Shown here one piece after another: positions 18,214 through 26,143 of a stretch of 64,000 nt of DNA. The stretch's first letter is position 1. Every line of letters begins with the position of its first letter. The translations under genes and the position numbers were made by a program. Origin of the DNA: Lachnospiraceae bacterium (GTDB lineage Bacteria > Bacillota > Clostridia > Lachnospirales > Lachnospiraceae); assembly GCA_014804645.1 (NCBI GenBank), contig JAAUZI010000027.1:81451-145450 (forward strand). The letters are read 5' to 3'. Below the pieces are notes generated by a model that was not told where the DNA came from, did not search any database, and was given only the letters and a program-made list of their open reading frames with translations.

Positions 18214-19770
18214 TCAATTCTTCACAGGCGATTGGCTGGTGGCATAATCCCCGGTAAGCCCCTGCGCTGCATAGGGCAGTAGGAGCAGAAAATAGGGCAG
18301 TATATAGCGAGAGTTGGCCTCCCAGATCATGTGAAACAGGAAACCTCCTAACACAGCGATCATGCCCACATAGGGGAGCATATCCTTCCACCGGCGTATC
18401 CGCAGCAGACACAGCAGAGCAGCGGCATAGACCAGCAGCTGATAGAGATTACAGTAATGGATAAAAGGTCCGGCGAGACTGCCGGTATACAGGCTGGTCA
18501 CGCGCTCCCTCCTAATGTCAGAGTGCTGCAGCGTGGCCTGACGGCAGAAATAACTGCCGTCTGTCCACTGAGACAGGAATTTTTCCGTATAAAATCGAAA
18601 GGCATATGCGGGGTCTTCCCGAAAAGCCGACAGGGATGCGGCAATAGCTTTTTTGCTTTCCTGAACTGTGATGGCCGTATCCAAATTGCTGTCTGCATAT
18701 GTGTTGAAATTAAAGCCATTGTACCAGCCATAGCCCCGGCTGGACTCCTGCATTCCCATGGCCAGATAGGATATAGCGGGCACCCCCGAGCTCAGCACAT
18801 TGCCCGCCCGATGTTCGTAGATGCGTTGAATGGCGGGCAGTATGGACAGGGACAGGAGCGTCAAGAGCAAGGCGTAAAGAATCAATCCCCTTTTGTGTTC
18901 CCGCAGCCATTCCCAGAGGGTTGTGAGCACCACGGCGATAACCACAATCAGTGTGTTTTTGCGGACAGCTACTCCCAAAACCAGCAAAGTCACGCTGTAG
19001 GCCAGCGACAGATACCGCTGCCGGGTAGAAAGGCCTTGCTCCAAAAAAAAACGCATTACAAAATAGATTCCTCCGCTGAGAAAGGCAAAGGAGGGAATCT
19101 CACCATAGACAAAGGAGGTATAGACAATCAGGGGAGCGTTCAACATCGCCAGGAACAGATAGGACACGATGGCTCTATCGTTACCCCGAAACAGCAGCTC
19201 CGTGATTTTGTACTGAAAAAAAACAATTATGCATGCCATCACCACATTGACGCACTGCAGCATATAAAGTGCGGCATAGGAAATGGGCAGCAGTTCCCAC
19301 AGCCGAATAAGGATTTCATAAAAGGCCACAAGTCCGATCTGCTGCGGATAATAGGACAGGTAGGAGTCCGTGGGGTGAATGACCTCCGTATGTCCGTGGG
19401 CCAGAGCCTGGGCTATGGAATATACGCTGGCCGCGTCCGCATGGGGGATGCTGCCGCCGAAAAGAATCAGTGTAAGCCCACAGAAACAGATCCAGCCAAT
19501 GGCTGCTGTCAACAGAAACGTCCTGCGTCTTCGGGTCGAAGGATGACAGAATCTTTGCAACAAAAGCAACGCCAGCAGCAGGACTGCGATCCCGGCCAGA
19601 TGAATCAGAAAGGGTTCCCAATGGGCCACGTAGGCCTGAGTGGTCATATCCTCGGCGTAGTATCCCCAGAATAGACTGCATATGGTCAGCGCCCCCATCA
19701 GAAACAGGGTAATGCCCTGCACAAATCTAAGTCCGAAAATATATATCCGATAAAATAAGGTTCTTTTCAT
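18214..19770 (-). CDS. Polytopic membrane protein, GT-C-like, paralogue of the gene at 9005
   Basis: The start is taken as ATG 19770, which has AGGGA seven bases upstream; an alternative ATG lies two codons earlier. The 518 residues and about eleven helices match the 9005 gene (517 residues), with shared blocks AMGMQ, FYTEKFLSQW and GGFLFHMIWEANSRYILPY. An acidic-His segment SIPHADAASVY near residue 110 stands where the other has VWDQMQVY. It is the first gene of the minus operon and is read from a well-formed promoter at 19825-19853. The DNA is AT-rich in the promoter only; the coding part matches its neighbours. Probably transfers a sugar to an exported glycan. Confidence 0.6.
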   Translation of the reverse strand: MKRTLFYRIYIFGLRFVQGITLFLMGALTICSLFWGYYAEDMTTQAYVAHWEPFLIHLAGIAVLLLALLLLQRFCHPSTRRRRTFLLTAAIGWICFCGLTLILFGGSIPHADAASVYSIAQALAHGHTEVIHPTDSYLSYYPQQIGLVAFYEILIRLWELLPISYAALYMLQCVNVVMACIIVFFQYKITELLFRGNDRAIVSYLFLAMLNAPLIVYTSFVYGEIPSFAFLSGGIYFVMRFFLEQGLSTRQRYLSLAYSVTLLVLGVAVRKNTLIVVIAVVLTTLWEWLREHKRGLILYALLLTLLSLSILPAIQRIYEHRAGNVLSSGVPAISYLAMGMQESSRGYGWYNGFNFNTYADSNLDTAITVQESKKAIAASLSAFREDPAYAFRFYTEKFLSQWTDGSYFCRQATLQHSDIRRERVTSLYTGSLAGPFIHYCNLYQLLVYAAALLCLLRIRRWKDMLPYVGMIAVLGGFLFHMIWEANSRYILPYFLLLLPYAAQGLTGDYATSQSPVKN

Positions 19771-19824
19771 AGCCATATCCCTGCCCGCTTTAGCCCCTGT
19801 CCCGAGGGCAAATAATGTTAATTT

Positions 19825-19853
19825 ATTATAGCTTATGTGCATAAAATATTCAA
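19825..19853 (-). promoter_or_regulatory. Sigma-A-type promoter for the minus-strand operon
   Basis: On the minus strand, TTGAAT (plus 19848-19853) and a perfect TATAAT (plus 19825-19830) are separated by exactly 17 bp. The leader to ATG 19770 is about 48 nt. The region is markedly AT-rich compared with the surroundings. Confidence 0.75.
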
Positions 19854-19895
19854 TCAATATATTTTGTGCATTCTGTAATAGCAACTTGATTGTTT

Positions 19896-19901
19896 TATAA
19901 T
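19896..19901 (+). promoter_or_regulatory. Possible -10 box for the plus-strand operon starting at 20002
   Basis: A perfect TATAAT lies about 100 bp upstream of ATG 20002 in the divergent AT-rich region, but no good -35 hexamer is found at 16-18 bp. It may need an activator or may be chance. Confidence 0.35.
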
Positions 19902-20001
19902 CTGTTCCGCGCAGGGGAAGAAAACCTTGCATCTGGGGCGGCCCCATTGTATACTAACATAAACTGGGAAAAGCGCCGGGAGGGTGCGGAAGGGGTCTGC
20001 A

Positions 20002-21459
20002 ATGGAACAGAGAACGCGAAAAATATATCATATCATATGGGTATTATTCCCCTATCTGAGTCTGGCAGTGTGGGGAGCGCTCTGCGTTACCAACAATCTG
20101 TGGTATGATGAGGCGTACACGGCGGCGTTGATCTCCCATCCCCTCAGAGAACTGGTGCAGATTACTTCCCAGGACGTCCACGCTCCTTTTTATTATATAT
20201 TGCTGAAAGGATTCTATACTCTGTGCGGCGGCCAAGCGCACTACTGGTCCCTGAAACTGTTTTCCCTGCTTATGATGTTCGCCTATATGCTCATGGGGAA
20301 ATACGGGGTGAAAAAGCTGTATGACGAACAGACGTCAGTGTATTTTATGCTCTTTTCCGTTTTGATGCCAAGCATGTGCGTACAGGCGGGGAATGCCCGA
20401 ATGTATGCCATGGGGCTTTTCTTCTTTACTGCCACCGGTCTGCTGGCATGCGATATTCTGAGACAGTCCACCGGAAAAAAGTGGATTCTGTTCTGCCTGT
20501 GCAGCATAGGCAGCGTCTACAGCCATACCTTTTCCATGATAGAAACCCTTATCCTGTATCTGATTCTTCTGGGAGCATTGCTCTACCGGAAAAAATACGC
20601 TCTGCTGAAATGGTATCTGGGCAGCGGGATCGTTGTGGCTGCCTGTTATATGGCATGGCTTTTGGTGGTCTATCGGCAGATGCAGTCAAGGATCGCCTCC
20701 GCAGGGGCCAACGAGGAGTTGTTTGTCCCCAACATGTATACGCTGATGGATTACTGTAAGGAGTGGTTTTCGGCCATGGACACTCCGATCATGTCGGTGA
20801 TCTATCTGGGGATAGCGCTCACTCTGTTTCTGGGGTATCACGCAGTAGACCGGATGAGAGACAGCAAGTGCTATATTCCGGGCTGGGGCATGGGCATTCT
20901 GGGACTCACCGCATTGACCGGAGGCCTGTTGTCCTACTATGTGACGCCCTGTTTTCTGGGGCGCTATATATTTCCCGGGTTTGGCGCTCTGGCTCTGTGG
21001 TATGCCGTGGGCATGAGACAGATAGTATCCCCCAAAGTCAAGGCGGTGGTCCTCGCGGTATTTCTGCTGTGTTTTGTGCCCCAGTACCGGTCGGAGCTTG
21101 AACTGGAATATGACAGGGGACTGCAGGAGTACGAGGCGTTCTATGAGAGCAATGTAGGGCCGGCGGACATGATTATGGCCACGGACATTCATCCGCTGCT
21201 GCTCAGCGTCTATCATCCCCAGAGACAGTATATGGCCTATGGATATCTGCCGCCCTTCTCCCCTTTTCAGAACACCACCGTGTTTACCCAGTGGGAACAG
21301 CTCGAGGACGTGACGGGAGATATCTGGCTTTACGGCTTTGCCGACAGGGACATGCCTGATTTCAGCCCGTATTACAATTTAGAGCCGGCCTTTCAGTTCC
21401 ACTATATGTATTATGATTTCGCGATTTATCGCCTGGTGCCTGCGCAGCCCATTGGATAG
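20002..21459 (+). CDS. GT39-like (GT-C) membrane glycosyltransferase
   Basis: The start is ATG 20002, with GGAAGGGG eight bases upstream; the frame continues to 19984 without a better start. The 485-residue protein has helix 1 at about 9-28, then NLWYDEAYTAAL with D36-E37, and DVHAPFYYILLKGF near 58; the pair D-E plus H-A-P-x-Y is the GT39/ArnT-like signature shared with the gene at 4269. About ten helices and an external tail of about 110 residues follow. It is the first gene of the long plus-strand operon that carries the pseudaminate genes, so it may act on the same glycan. Donor and acceptor unknown. Confidence 0.68.
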   Translation: MEQRTRKIYHIIWVLFPYLSLAVWGALCVTNNLWYDEAYTAALISHPLRELVQITSQDVHAPFYYILLKGFYTLCGGQAHYWSLKLFSLLMMFAYMLMGKYGVKKLYDEQTSVYFMLFSVLMPSMCVQAGNARMYAMGLFFFTATGLLACDILRQSTGKKWILFCLCSIGSVYSHTFSMIETLILYLILLGALLYRKKYALLKWYLGSGIVVAACYMAWLLVVYRQMQSRIASAGANEELFVPNMYTLMDYCKEWFSAMDTPIMSVIYLGIALTLFLGYHAVDRMRDSKCYIPGWGMGILGLTALTGGLLSYYVTPCFLGRYIFPGFGALALWYAVGMRQIVSPKVKAVVLAVFLLCFVPQYRSELELEYDRGLQEYEAFYESNVGPADMIMATDIHPLLLSVYHPQRQYMAYGYLPPFSPFQNTTVFTQWEQLEDVTGDIWLYGFADRDMPDFSPYYNLEPAFQFHYMYYDFAIYRLVPAQPIG

Positions 21460-21498
21460 GCGATATGTAACATTCAGCTTTCCCGGCCTGGAAAAATG

Positions 21499-21507
21499 TG
21501 CTATAAT
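21499..21507 (+). promoter_or_regulatory. Extended -10 promoter upstream of the NulO-transferase/flippase/pse genes
   Basis: TGCTATAAT is a perfect extended -10 box, 40 bp before ATG 21547. The -35 region 17 bp upstream (TTTCCC) is poor, as is common for extended -10 promoters. It could start a transcript covering the pseudaminate genes independently of the gene at 20002. Confidence 0.55.
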
Positions 21508-21546
21508 GTTTCGGAAAGCATGCATTTTCATCTGATTGGAGTTTTT

Positions 21547-22611
21547 ATGAAGGAACGCATCTATATCTGTCACACCTACTATCATGTGTATGTGACATTT
21601 TTAAAAGAATTAGCTCGCCCCAGAGAGCAGCGGGGACAGGCCACTCTGGTACTCAGCAGCCTGTCTATAGACTTTGAGCGCCTTGGGGAGCGGGTGGAGG
21701 CCACAGGCCTGTTCGAGGCCGTGGTACCGTTTGACGAAAAGAGGGACACCGAATTTCCCGAGCTGGCAAAGTACCGCCGGGATACGGGGAGCCTGGTGGG
21801 AAATCTGATAAATCGGGTGAAATTCACCAGAAAATTTGCCCGCGCTCTGGCTCCCACGATCCCGGTGAATCTGAGGGAGTACGGCGACGTCTATGTGTAC
21901 TGTGACTCTGACCCCATAGGCTACTATCTGAATGTATACAGGATTCCCTACCACGCCCTGGAGGACGGTCTGAACTGTCTGAAAAACTATGACGCGGCGA
22001 GGTACGACAACAGAGGGCATTTTGGGCTGAAGGCATTTATGTCCGAGAGGTGCAATCTGATTTTTATTCAAAACGGATATGGGAAATACTGTAAGGATAT
22101 GGAGGTCAACGACATATCTCTGTTGAAATATCCCTATAGAAAATATATCCAGCAGCCCCGGCAGGAGCTGGTGGACAGGCTTACCCAGGAGGATAAGGAT
22201 ATTATTCTCCTGGCCTTTGTGCGGGATATGGAGGGGCTGAAAGCCCAGCTCTCCAGTCAGGAGAAGGACAAGATACTGATTCTGACAGATCCCCTGTGTA
22301 CCCTGGAAATCAGGGAGCGGATATTCCGGGATATTATCGCCAGGTTTGAACCGGAGGGAACGATTTTCCTTAAGCCCCACCCCCGCGATGAACTGGACTA
22401 CCGGACTCTGTTCGCGGAGTATCCCCAGTTTGACGCCACGGTGCCCATGGAGATGTTGAATTTCTTTCCTGGCATCCACTTTAAAAAGGTGGTGGCGGTG
22501 CTGACGGAGGTGGGAGCCATCCGGTACGCGGAGGAGAAAGTGCGGCTGGGGGAGGCCTTTATGGACAAGTATGAGGACCCGTTGGTCCACAGACAGAACG
22601 AGCAGATCTGA
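21547..22611 (+). CDS. GT52-like nonulosonic acid (sialyl/pseudaminyl) transferase
   Basis: The start is ATG 21547, with GGAG five bases upstream. The 354-residue soluble protein begins YICHTYYHVYV, like GT52 sialyltransferases, and contains two motifs typical of bacterial sialyltransferases: (D/E)(D/E)G as ALEDGLNC (E139-D140-G141), where the second acid is the catalytic base, and HP as FLKPHPRDEL (H278-P279), which contacts CMP. The small Ser/Thr motif near the C-terminus is not obvious (LTEVGAI). CMP-pseudaminic acid made by the genes 3-9 kb downstream is the obvious donor, so a pseudaminyltransferase is inferred. It would act in the cytoplasm on a lipid-linked acceptor exported by the flippase encoded 14 bp downstream. 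Confidence 0.72.
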   Translation: MKERIYICHTYYHVYVTFLKELARPREQRGQATLVLSSLSIDFERLGERVEATGLFEAVVPFDEKRDTEFPELAKYRRDTGSLVGNLINRVKFTRKFARALAPTIPVNLREYGDVYVYCDSDPIGYYLNVYRIPYHALEDGLNCLKNYDAARYDNRGHFGLKAFMSERCNLIFIQNGYGKYCKDMEVNDISLLKYPYRKYIQQPRQELVDRLTQEDKDIILLAFVRDMEGLKAQLSSQEKDKILILTDPLCTLEIRERIFRDIIARFEPEGTIFLKPHPRDELDYRTLFAEYPQFDATVPMEMLNFFPGIHFKKVVAVLTEVGAIRYAEEKVRLGEAFMDKYEDPLVHRQNEQI

Positions 22612-22625
22612 GAGAGCGAGGATAT

Positions 22626-24380
22626 ATGGCACATATTTTGAGGAAGTTAAATATCCTGTTGGACAAGACGCAGAAACGCACCATGGGTTGGCTGGTGGTA
22701 CTGATGGTTATCAGTGCGGCTCTGCAGACCCTGGGGGTGGGAATGATTCTGCCGGTGGTGCAGATTGTCATGGACAATGAGGCTATACGCAGACCGGGAC
22801 TGCTCCACGAGGCGTATCTGCTGCTGGGCGGCGGTTCGGAGATGCGCTTTTCCGTGATGGTTATGCTGGGACTGGTGCTGGCATACGTGCTGAAGAACGT
22901 GTTTCTGTTTTTTCAGCAGAAAGCTACGCTGGCCTTTGTGTATTCCAATCAGTTCAGCACCTCCGAGAGAATGATGCGGGGGTATCTGCGCCGGAGCTAT
23001 GAGTACTACCTGAATGCGGACACGGCGGTGATTCAGAGAAATATCACGGCTAATGTGAACAATATGTATGCGTTGATACTGGCTCTGCTGCAGTTGAGCT
23101 CCGACGGGATCATGTTTCTGTTTCTGGTAGGATTTCTGCTGGTGGAGGACGCGGTGATGACGATTTTGATCGCAGTGGTGATGATCCTGCTGCTGGCGGC
23201 GATCAAATGGGTGCTCAAGCCCATGCTGCAGAGAGCAGCAGCTCAACACCAGGACTGCTACAGCGGGCTGCTCAAGTGGATTTCCCAGACGGTGCAGGGA
23301 GTCAAGGAGATCAAGATATCCTGCAAGGAGCAGTACTTTGTGGACGAGTATCTGAACTATGGAAACGGCTATGTCACCGCGGCGAGGAAGAATGATTTGT
23401 ACAGCCAGACCCCCAAGCTGCTGATCGAGACGGTGTGTGTGGCCAGCATGATCGGCTACATTATTTATATGATGGGCAGCGGAGTCAGCAGCGAGGACAT
23501 GGTGACGACGCTGACAGCCTTCGCGGCGGCGGCGATGGCGCTGCTGCCCTGTGTCAACCGCATAAATAATCAGCTCAACAAAATAGATTTCTGTGAGCCT
23601 TTTCTGATGGCGGTCAGCGATGATCTGCAGGAGGAGATCAGCACTGAGAACGTGGATATGAGCTATGCCACGGACACGGATGAAAAGCTGCCGGTACGGG
23701 AGCGGATTGAACTGAAGGACATTGTGTACGCCTACCCGGGCACGGAAAAAAAGATTTTCGATCATGCGCAGCTGACCATACCCATAGGCAAAAGTGTGGG
23801 TATCGTGGGGACGTCGGGCGCAGGAAAGAGTACGGTGGTGGATATTCTGCTGGGGCTGCTGAAAGTGCAGGAGGGGCAGATCACGGCGGACGGTGTGGAC
23901 GTGATGACCCATTACCGGGCGTGGCTGAAAAATGTGGGCTATATTCCGCAGATGATCTTTATGTTGGACGATACCATACGCAGAAATGTTTGTTTCGGTG
24001 TGCCCGAGGAGCGGATCGACGAGGACAGACTGTGGGAGGCCCTGCGGGAGGCGCAGCTGGACGAGTTTATCAGGACTCTGCCCGAGGGTCTGGAGACCAG
24101 CATCGGCGAGAGGGGCATCCGCCTGTCCGGTGGACAGCGGCAGCGCATAGGCATCGCCAGAGCGCTGTATCACGACCCGGAGGTGTTGATTTTGGACGAG
24201 GCAACTTCCGCGCTGGACAACGATACCGAGGCTGCCATCATGGATTCCATCAACCGTTTCCAGGGACGCAAGACCCTGATTATCATTGCCCACAGGCTGC
24301 AGACCATTGAGAAATGTGATCTGGTCTACCGGGTGCAGGACGGCAAGGCTGTGCTGGAAAGGGGAGGGGATACCCCATGA
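22626..24380 (+). CDS. PglK-like ABC exporter (lipid-linked oligosaccharide flippase)
   Basis: This 584-residue half-transporter has six predicted helices in residues 20-310 and a nucleotide-binding domain with Walker A GTSGAGKST (395-403), Q-loop Q442 in YIPQ, signature LSGGQ (500-504), Walker B LILDEATS (521-528) and the H-loop in IIAHR. The Q-loop region (YIPQ, DDTIRRNVCFG) and position among glycosyltransferases resemble PglK of Campylobacter jejuni, which flips lipid-linked oligosaccharides. It sits between a NulO-transferase-like gene and a GT2 with an ATGA overlap. It is therefore probably the exporter of the pseudaminate-containing oligosaccharide; a general lipid or peptide exporter remains possible. 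Confidence 0.8.
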   Translation: MAHILRKLNILLDKTQKRTMGWLVVLMVISAALQTLGVGMILPVVQIVMDNEAIRRPGLLHEAYLLLGGGSEMRFSVMVMLGLVLAYVLKNVFLFFQQKATLAFVYSNQFSTSERMMRGYLRRSYEYYLNADTAVIQRNITANVNNMYALILALLQLSSDGIMFLFLVGFLLVEDAVMTILIAVVMILLLAAIKWVLKPMLQRAAAQHQDCYSGLLKWISQTVQGVKEIKISCKEQYFVDEYLNYGNGYVTAARKNDLYSQTPKLLIETVCVASMIGYIIYMMGSGVSSEDMVTTLTAFAAAAMALLPCVNRINNQLNKIDFCEPFLMAVSDDLQEEISTENVDMSYATDTDEKLPVRERIELKDIVYAYPGTEKKIFDHAQLTIPIGKSVGIVGTSGAGKSTVVDILLGLLKVQEGQITADGVDVMTHYRAWLKNVGYIPQMIFMLDDTIRRNVCFGVPEERIDEDRLWEALREAQLDEFIRTLPEGLETSIGERGIRLSGGQRQRIGIARALYHDPEVLILDEATSALDNDTEAAIMDSINRFQGRKTLIIIAHRLQTIEKCDLVYRVQDGKAVLERGGDTP

Positions 24381-25438
24381 GACTGAGTGTGATTGTGCCG
24401 GTCTACAATATGGCGGCGGAGGGTAAACTGGAGTTTTGCCTGGACAGTCTGGTGAACCAGACGATTTCCGATTATGAGATTATCGCTGTGGATGATGCGT
24501 CCACAGACAATTCTCTGGATATCCTGCGAGAGTATGCGGAAAAGTACCCGGACAAGGTGCGGGTGCTTGCCCATGAGGTAAACAGGCGTCAGGGCGGCGC
24601 CAAGAACACGGGGCTGAAAGCGGCTGCGGGGGAGTGGGTTGGCTTTATTGACAGCGATGACTGGGTGACGCCCGACTATTACGAGAAACTGCTTAAGCGC
24701 GGCGAGGAGACCGGAGCGGATATGGTGGGCTGTGATTACAGTCTGGTCGCTGACCACACCTTTGAGGTGGGGCGGGTGGTTCAGAACAACTCGGCGCAGC
24801 AGACCGGGGTGCTGGACCGGGAGAAACACGGTTTGCTGATTATGCGCTCAGGCAGCATGGTGATCAAGATTTATCGGCGACGGGTGATAGAGGAAAATCA
24901 CCTGGATTTTCCGGAGGGGATTTTCTATGAGGACAATTGCGCAGGTCCGGTCTGGTCCCTGTATTTCACTCGTTTTGAGAGGGTGGAGGAACCGTTGTAC
25001 TACTACTATCAGCGTCCCTCCTCCACGGTGCACCATGTGTCCGAGGAGAAATGCCGGGACAGGATGACGGCGGCGCAGCTGATGCTGCAGCAGTGCCGGG
25101 AGAGAGGCTTTATGGAGCAGTATTACCCGGAGATACAGTATCGGTTTACGGAGCTGTACTATGCGGTGACACTGTTCTCCTACATGCTGGGATGCCCCCG
25201 CAAAAGGCTGTCCTTTGTGAAGGAGCTGGGACGGGGGATACGGGAGGCTTTCCCGGACTTTCAGGAGAATACTTATTATCAGCAATATACGGACGGCGAG
25301 GAACGGCAGATGATTGCCCTGCAGATGCGGTCCGATGCGAGGTTCTACTATTATTACGGACTGAAGGTGTGGGTTCGCAGATGGAAAAAGAGACTGCGGA
25401 GGGACGGCGCACAGAAAGGCGGAGACAGACATGCGTAA
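24377..25438 (+). CDS. GT2 family glycosyltransferase
   Basis: The start overlaps the flippase stop (ATGA), and the end overlaps pseF by 8 bp, so it belongs in the same transcript. The 353-residue protein has LSVIVPVYNM at the N-terminus, VDDASTDNSL near 37, RRQGGAKNTGL near 74 and the metal-binding IDSDDWVTPDYY near 92, all standard for GT2 enzymes of the capsule type. There is no membrane helix; the basic C-terminus (VRRWKKRLRRD) may bind the membrane. It probably adds one sugar of the pseudaminate-containing unit in the cytoplasm. Confidence 0.85.
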   Translation: MRLSVIVPVYNMAAEGKLEFCLDSLVNQTISDYEIIAVDDASTDNSLDILREYAEKYPDKVRVLAHEVNRRQGGAKNTGLKAAAGEWVGFIDSDDWVTPDYYEKLLKRGEETGADMVGCDYSLVADHTFEVGRVVQNNSAQQTGVLDREKHGLLIMRSGSMVIKIYRRRVIEENHLDFPEGIFYEDNCAGPVWSLYFTRFERVEEPLYYYYQRPSSTVHHVSEEKCRDRMTAAQLMLQQCRERGFMEQYYPEIQYRFTELYYAVTLFSYMLGCPRKRLSFVKELGRGIREAFPDFQENTYYQQYTDGEERQMIALQMRSDARFYYYYGLKVWVRRWKKRLRRDGAQKGGDRHA

Positions 25439-26123
25439 GATAGCAATTATCACGGCCAGGGGCGGCAGCAAGCGGATTCCCCGAAAAAATATTCGGGAGT
25501 TCTGCGGGAAACCCATACTGGCCTACTCCATAGAGGCGGCCAAGGAGTCAAAGCTGTTTGACACGGTGATGGTGTCCACGGATGACGAGGAGATCGCTGA
25601 GATTGCACGGCGGTATGGCGCGGAGGTGCCCTTTTACCGCAGCGAGAACACGGCGGGTGACTTTGCCACCACCAACGACGTGCTGTTGGAGGTGCTGGCG
25701 GAGTACGAAAAGAGAGGGGAGCATTATGAGCTGGGCTGCTGTATTTATCCCACCGCCCCCTTTGTGACTGCCGAAAAGCTCCGGGACGCCGCTGAGCGAT
25801 TGGAGAATAGCGGTGCGGACACCCTGATTCCGGTGGTGGCTTTTTCCTATCCGCCCCAGCGGGCTATGATTGTGAAGGAGGGGCGGCTTGTGTTTGAATA
25901 CCCCCAGTATCTGGACAGCAGATCGCAGGACCTGGAGCCTCACTATCACGATGTGGGGCAGTTCTATCTGTTCTATACCGAGGCTTTTAAACGCAACAAA
26001 AAGCTGATGAAGGGGGATATTCTGCCCTATGTGGTGTCCGAACTGGAGGTGCAGGACATAGATAATTTGACGGACTGGGAGATTGCGGAGATGAAATACC
26101 GTTTCATGCAGGGGAAGGAGTAA
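25431..26123 (+). CDS. pseF: Pseudaminic acid cytidylyltransferase
   Basis: The 230-residue protein starts IAIITARGGSKRIPRKNI, the CTP-binding motif of CMP-nonulosonate synthetases, followed by FCGKPILAYSI and MVSTDDEEIAEIA. The pattern GAEVPFYRS near 62, TTNDVLLEV near 77, YPTAPFVT near 105 and QFYLFY near 178 with the ending DIDNLTDWEIAEMKY match PseF rather than NeuA. The enzyme activates pseudaminic acid with CTP to CMP-Pse, the donor used by the transferase at 21547. It overlaps the preceding GT by 8 bp and is 20 bp before the FkbH-like gene. Size is normal for the family. Confidence 0.9.
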   Translation: MRKIAIITARGGSKRIPRKNIREFCGKPILAYSIEAAKESKLFDTVMVSTDDEEIAEIARRYGAEVPFYRSENTAGDFATTNDVLLEVLAEYEKRGEHYELGCCIYPTAPFVTAEKLRDAAERLENSGADTLIPVVAFSYPPQRAMIVKEGRLVFEYPQYLDSRSQDLEPHYHDVGQFYLFYTEAFKRNKKLMKGDILPYVVSELEVQDIDNLTDWEIAEMKYRFMQGKE

Positions 26124-26143
26124 ATACAGGACGGTACGGCGGT

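Noticed and set aside
22647..24293. Long antisense frame opposite the ABC exporter (548 codons); similar ones at 1708-2607, 6058-7164, 39932-41248 and 45154-45792
   Set aside because: They mirror the codon pattern of the sense gene, have no Shine-Dalgarno site and encode Gln/His/Pro-rich low-quality sequence.
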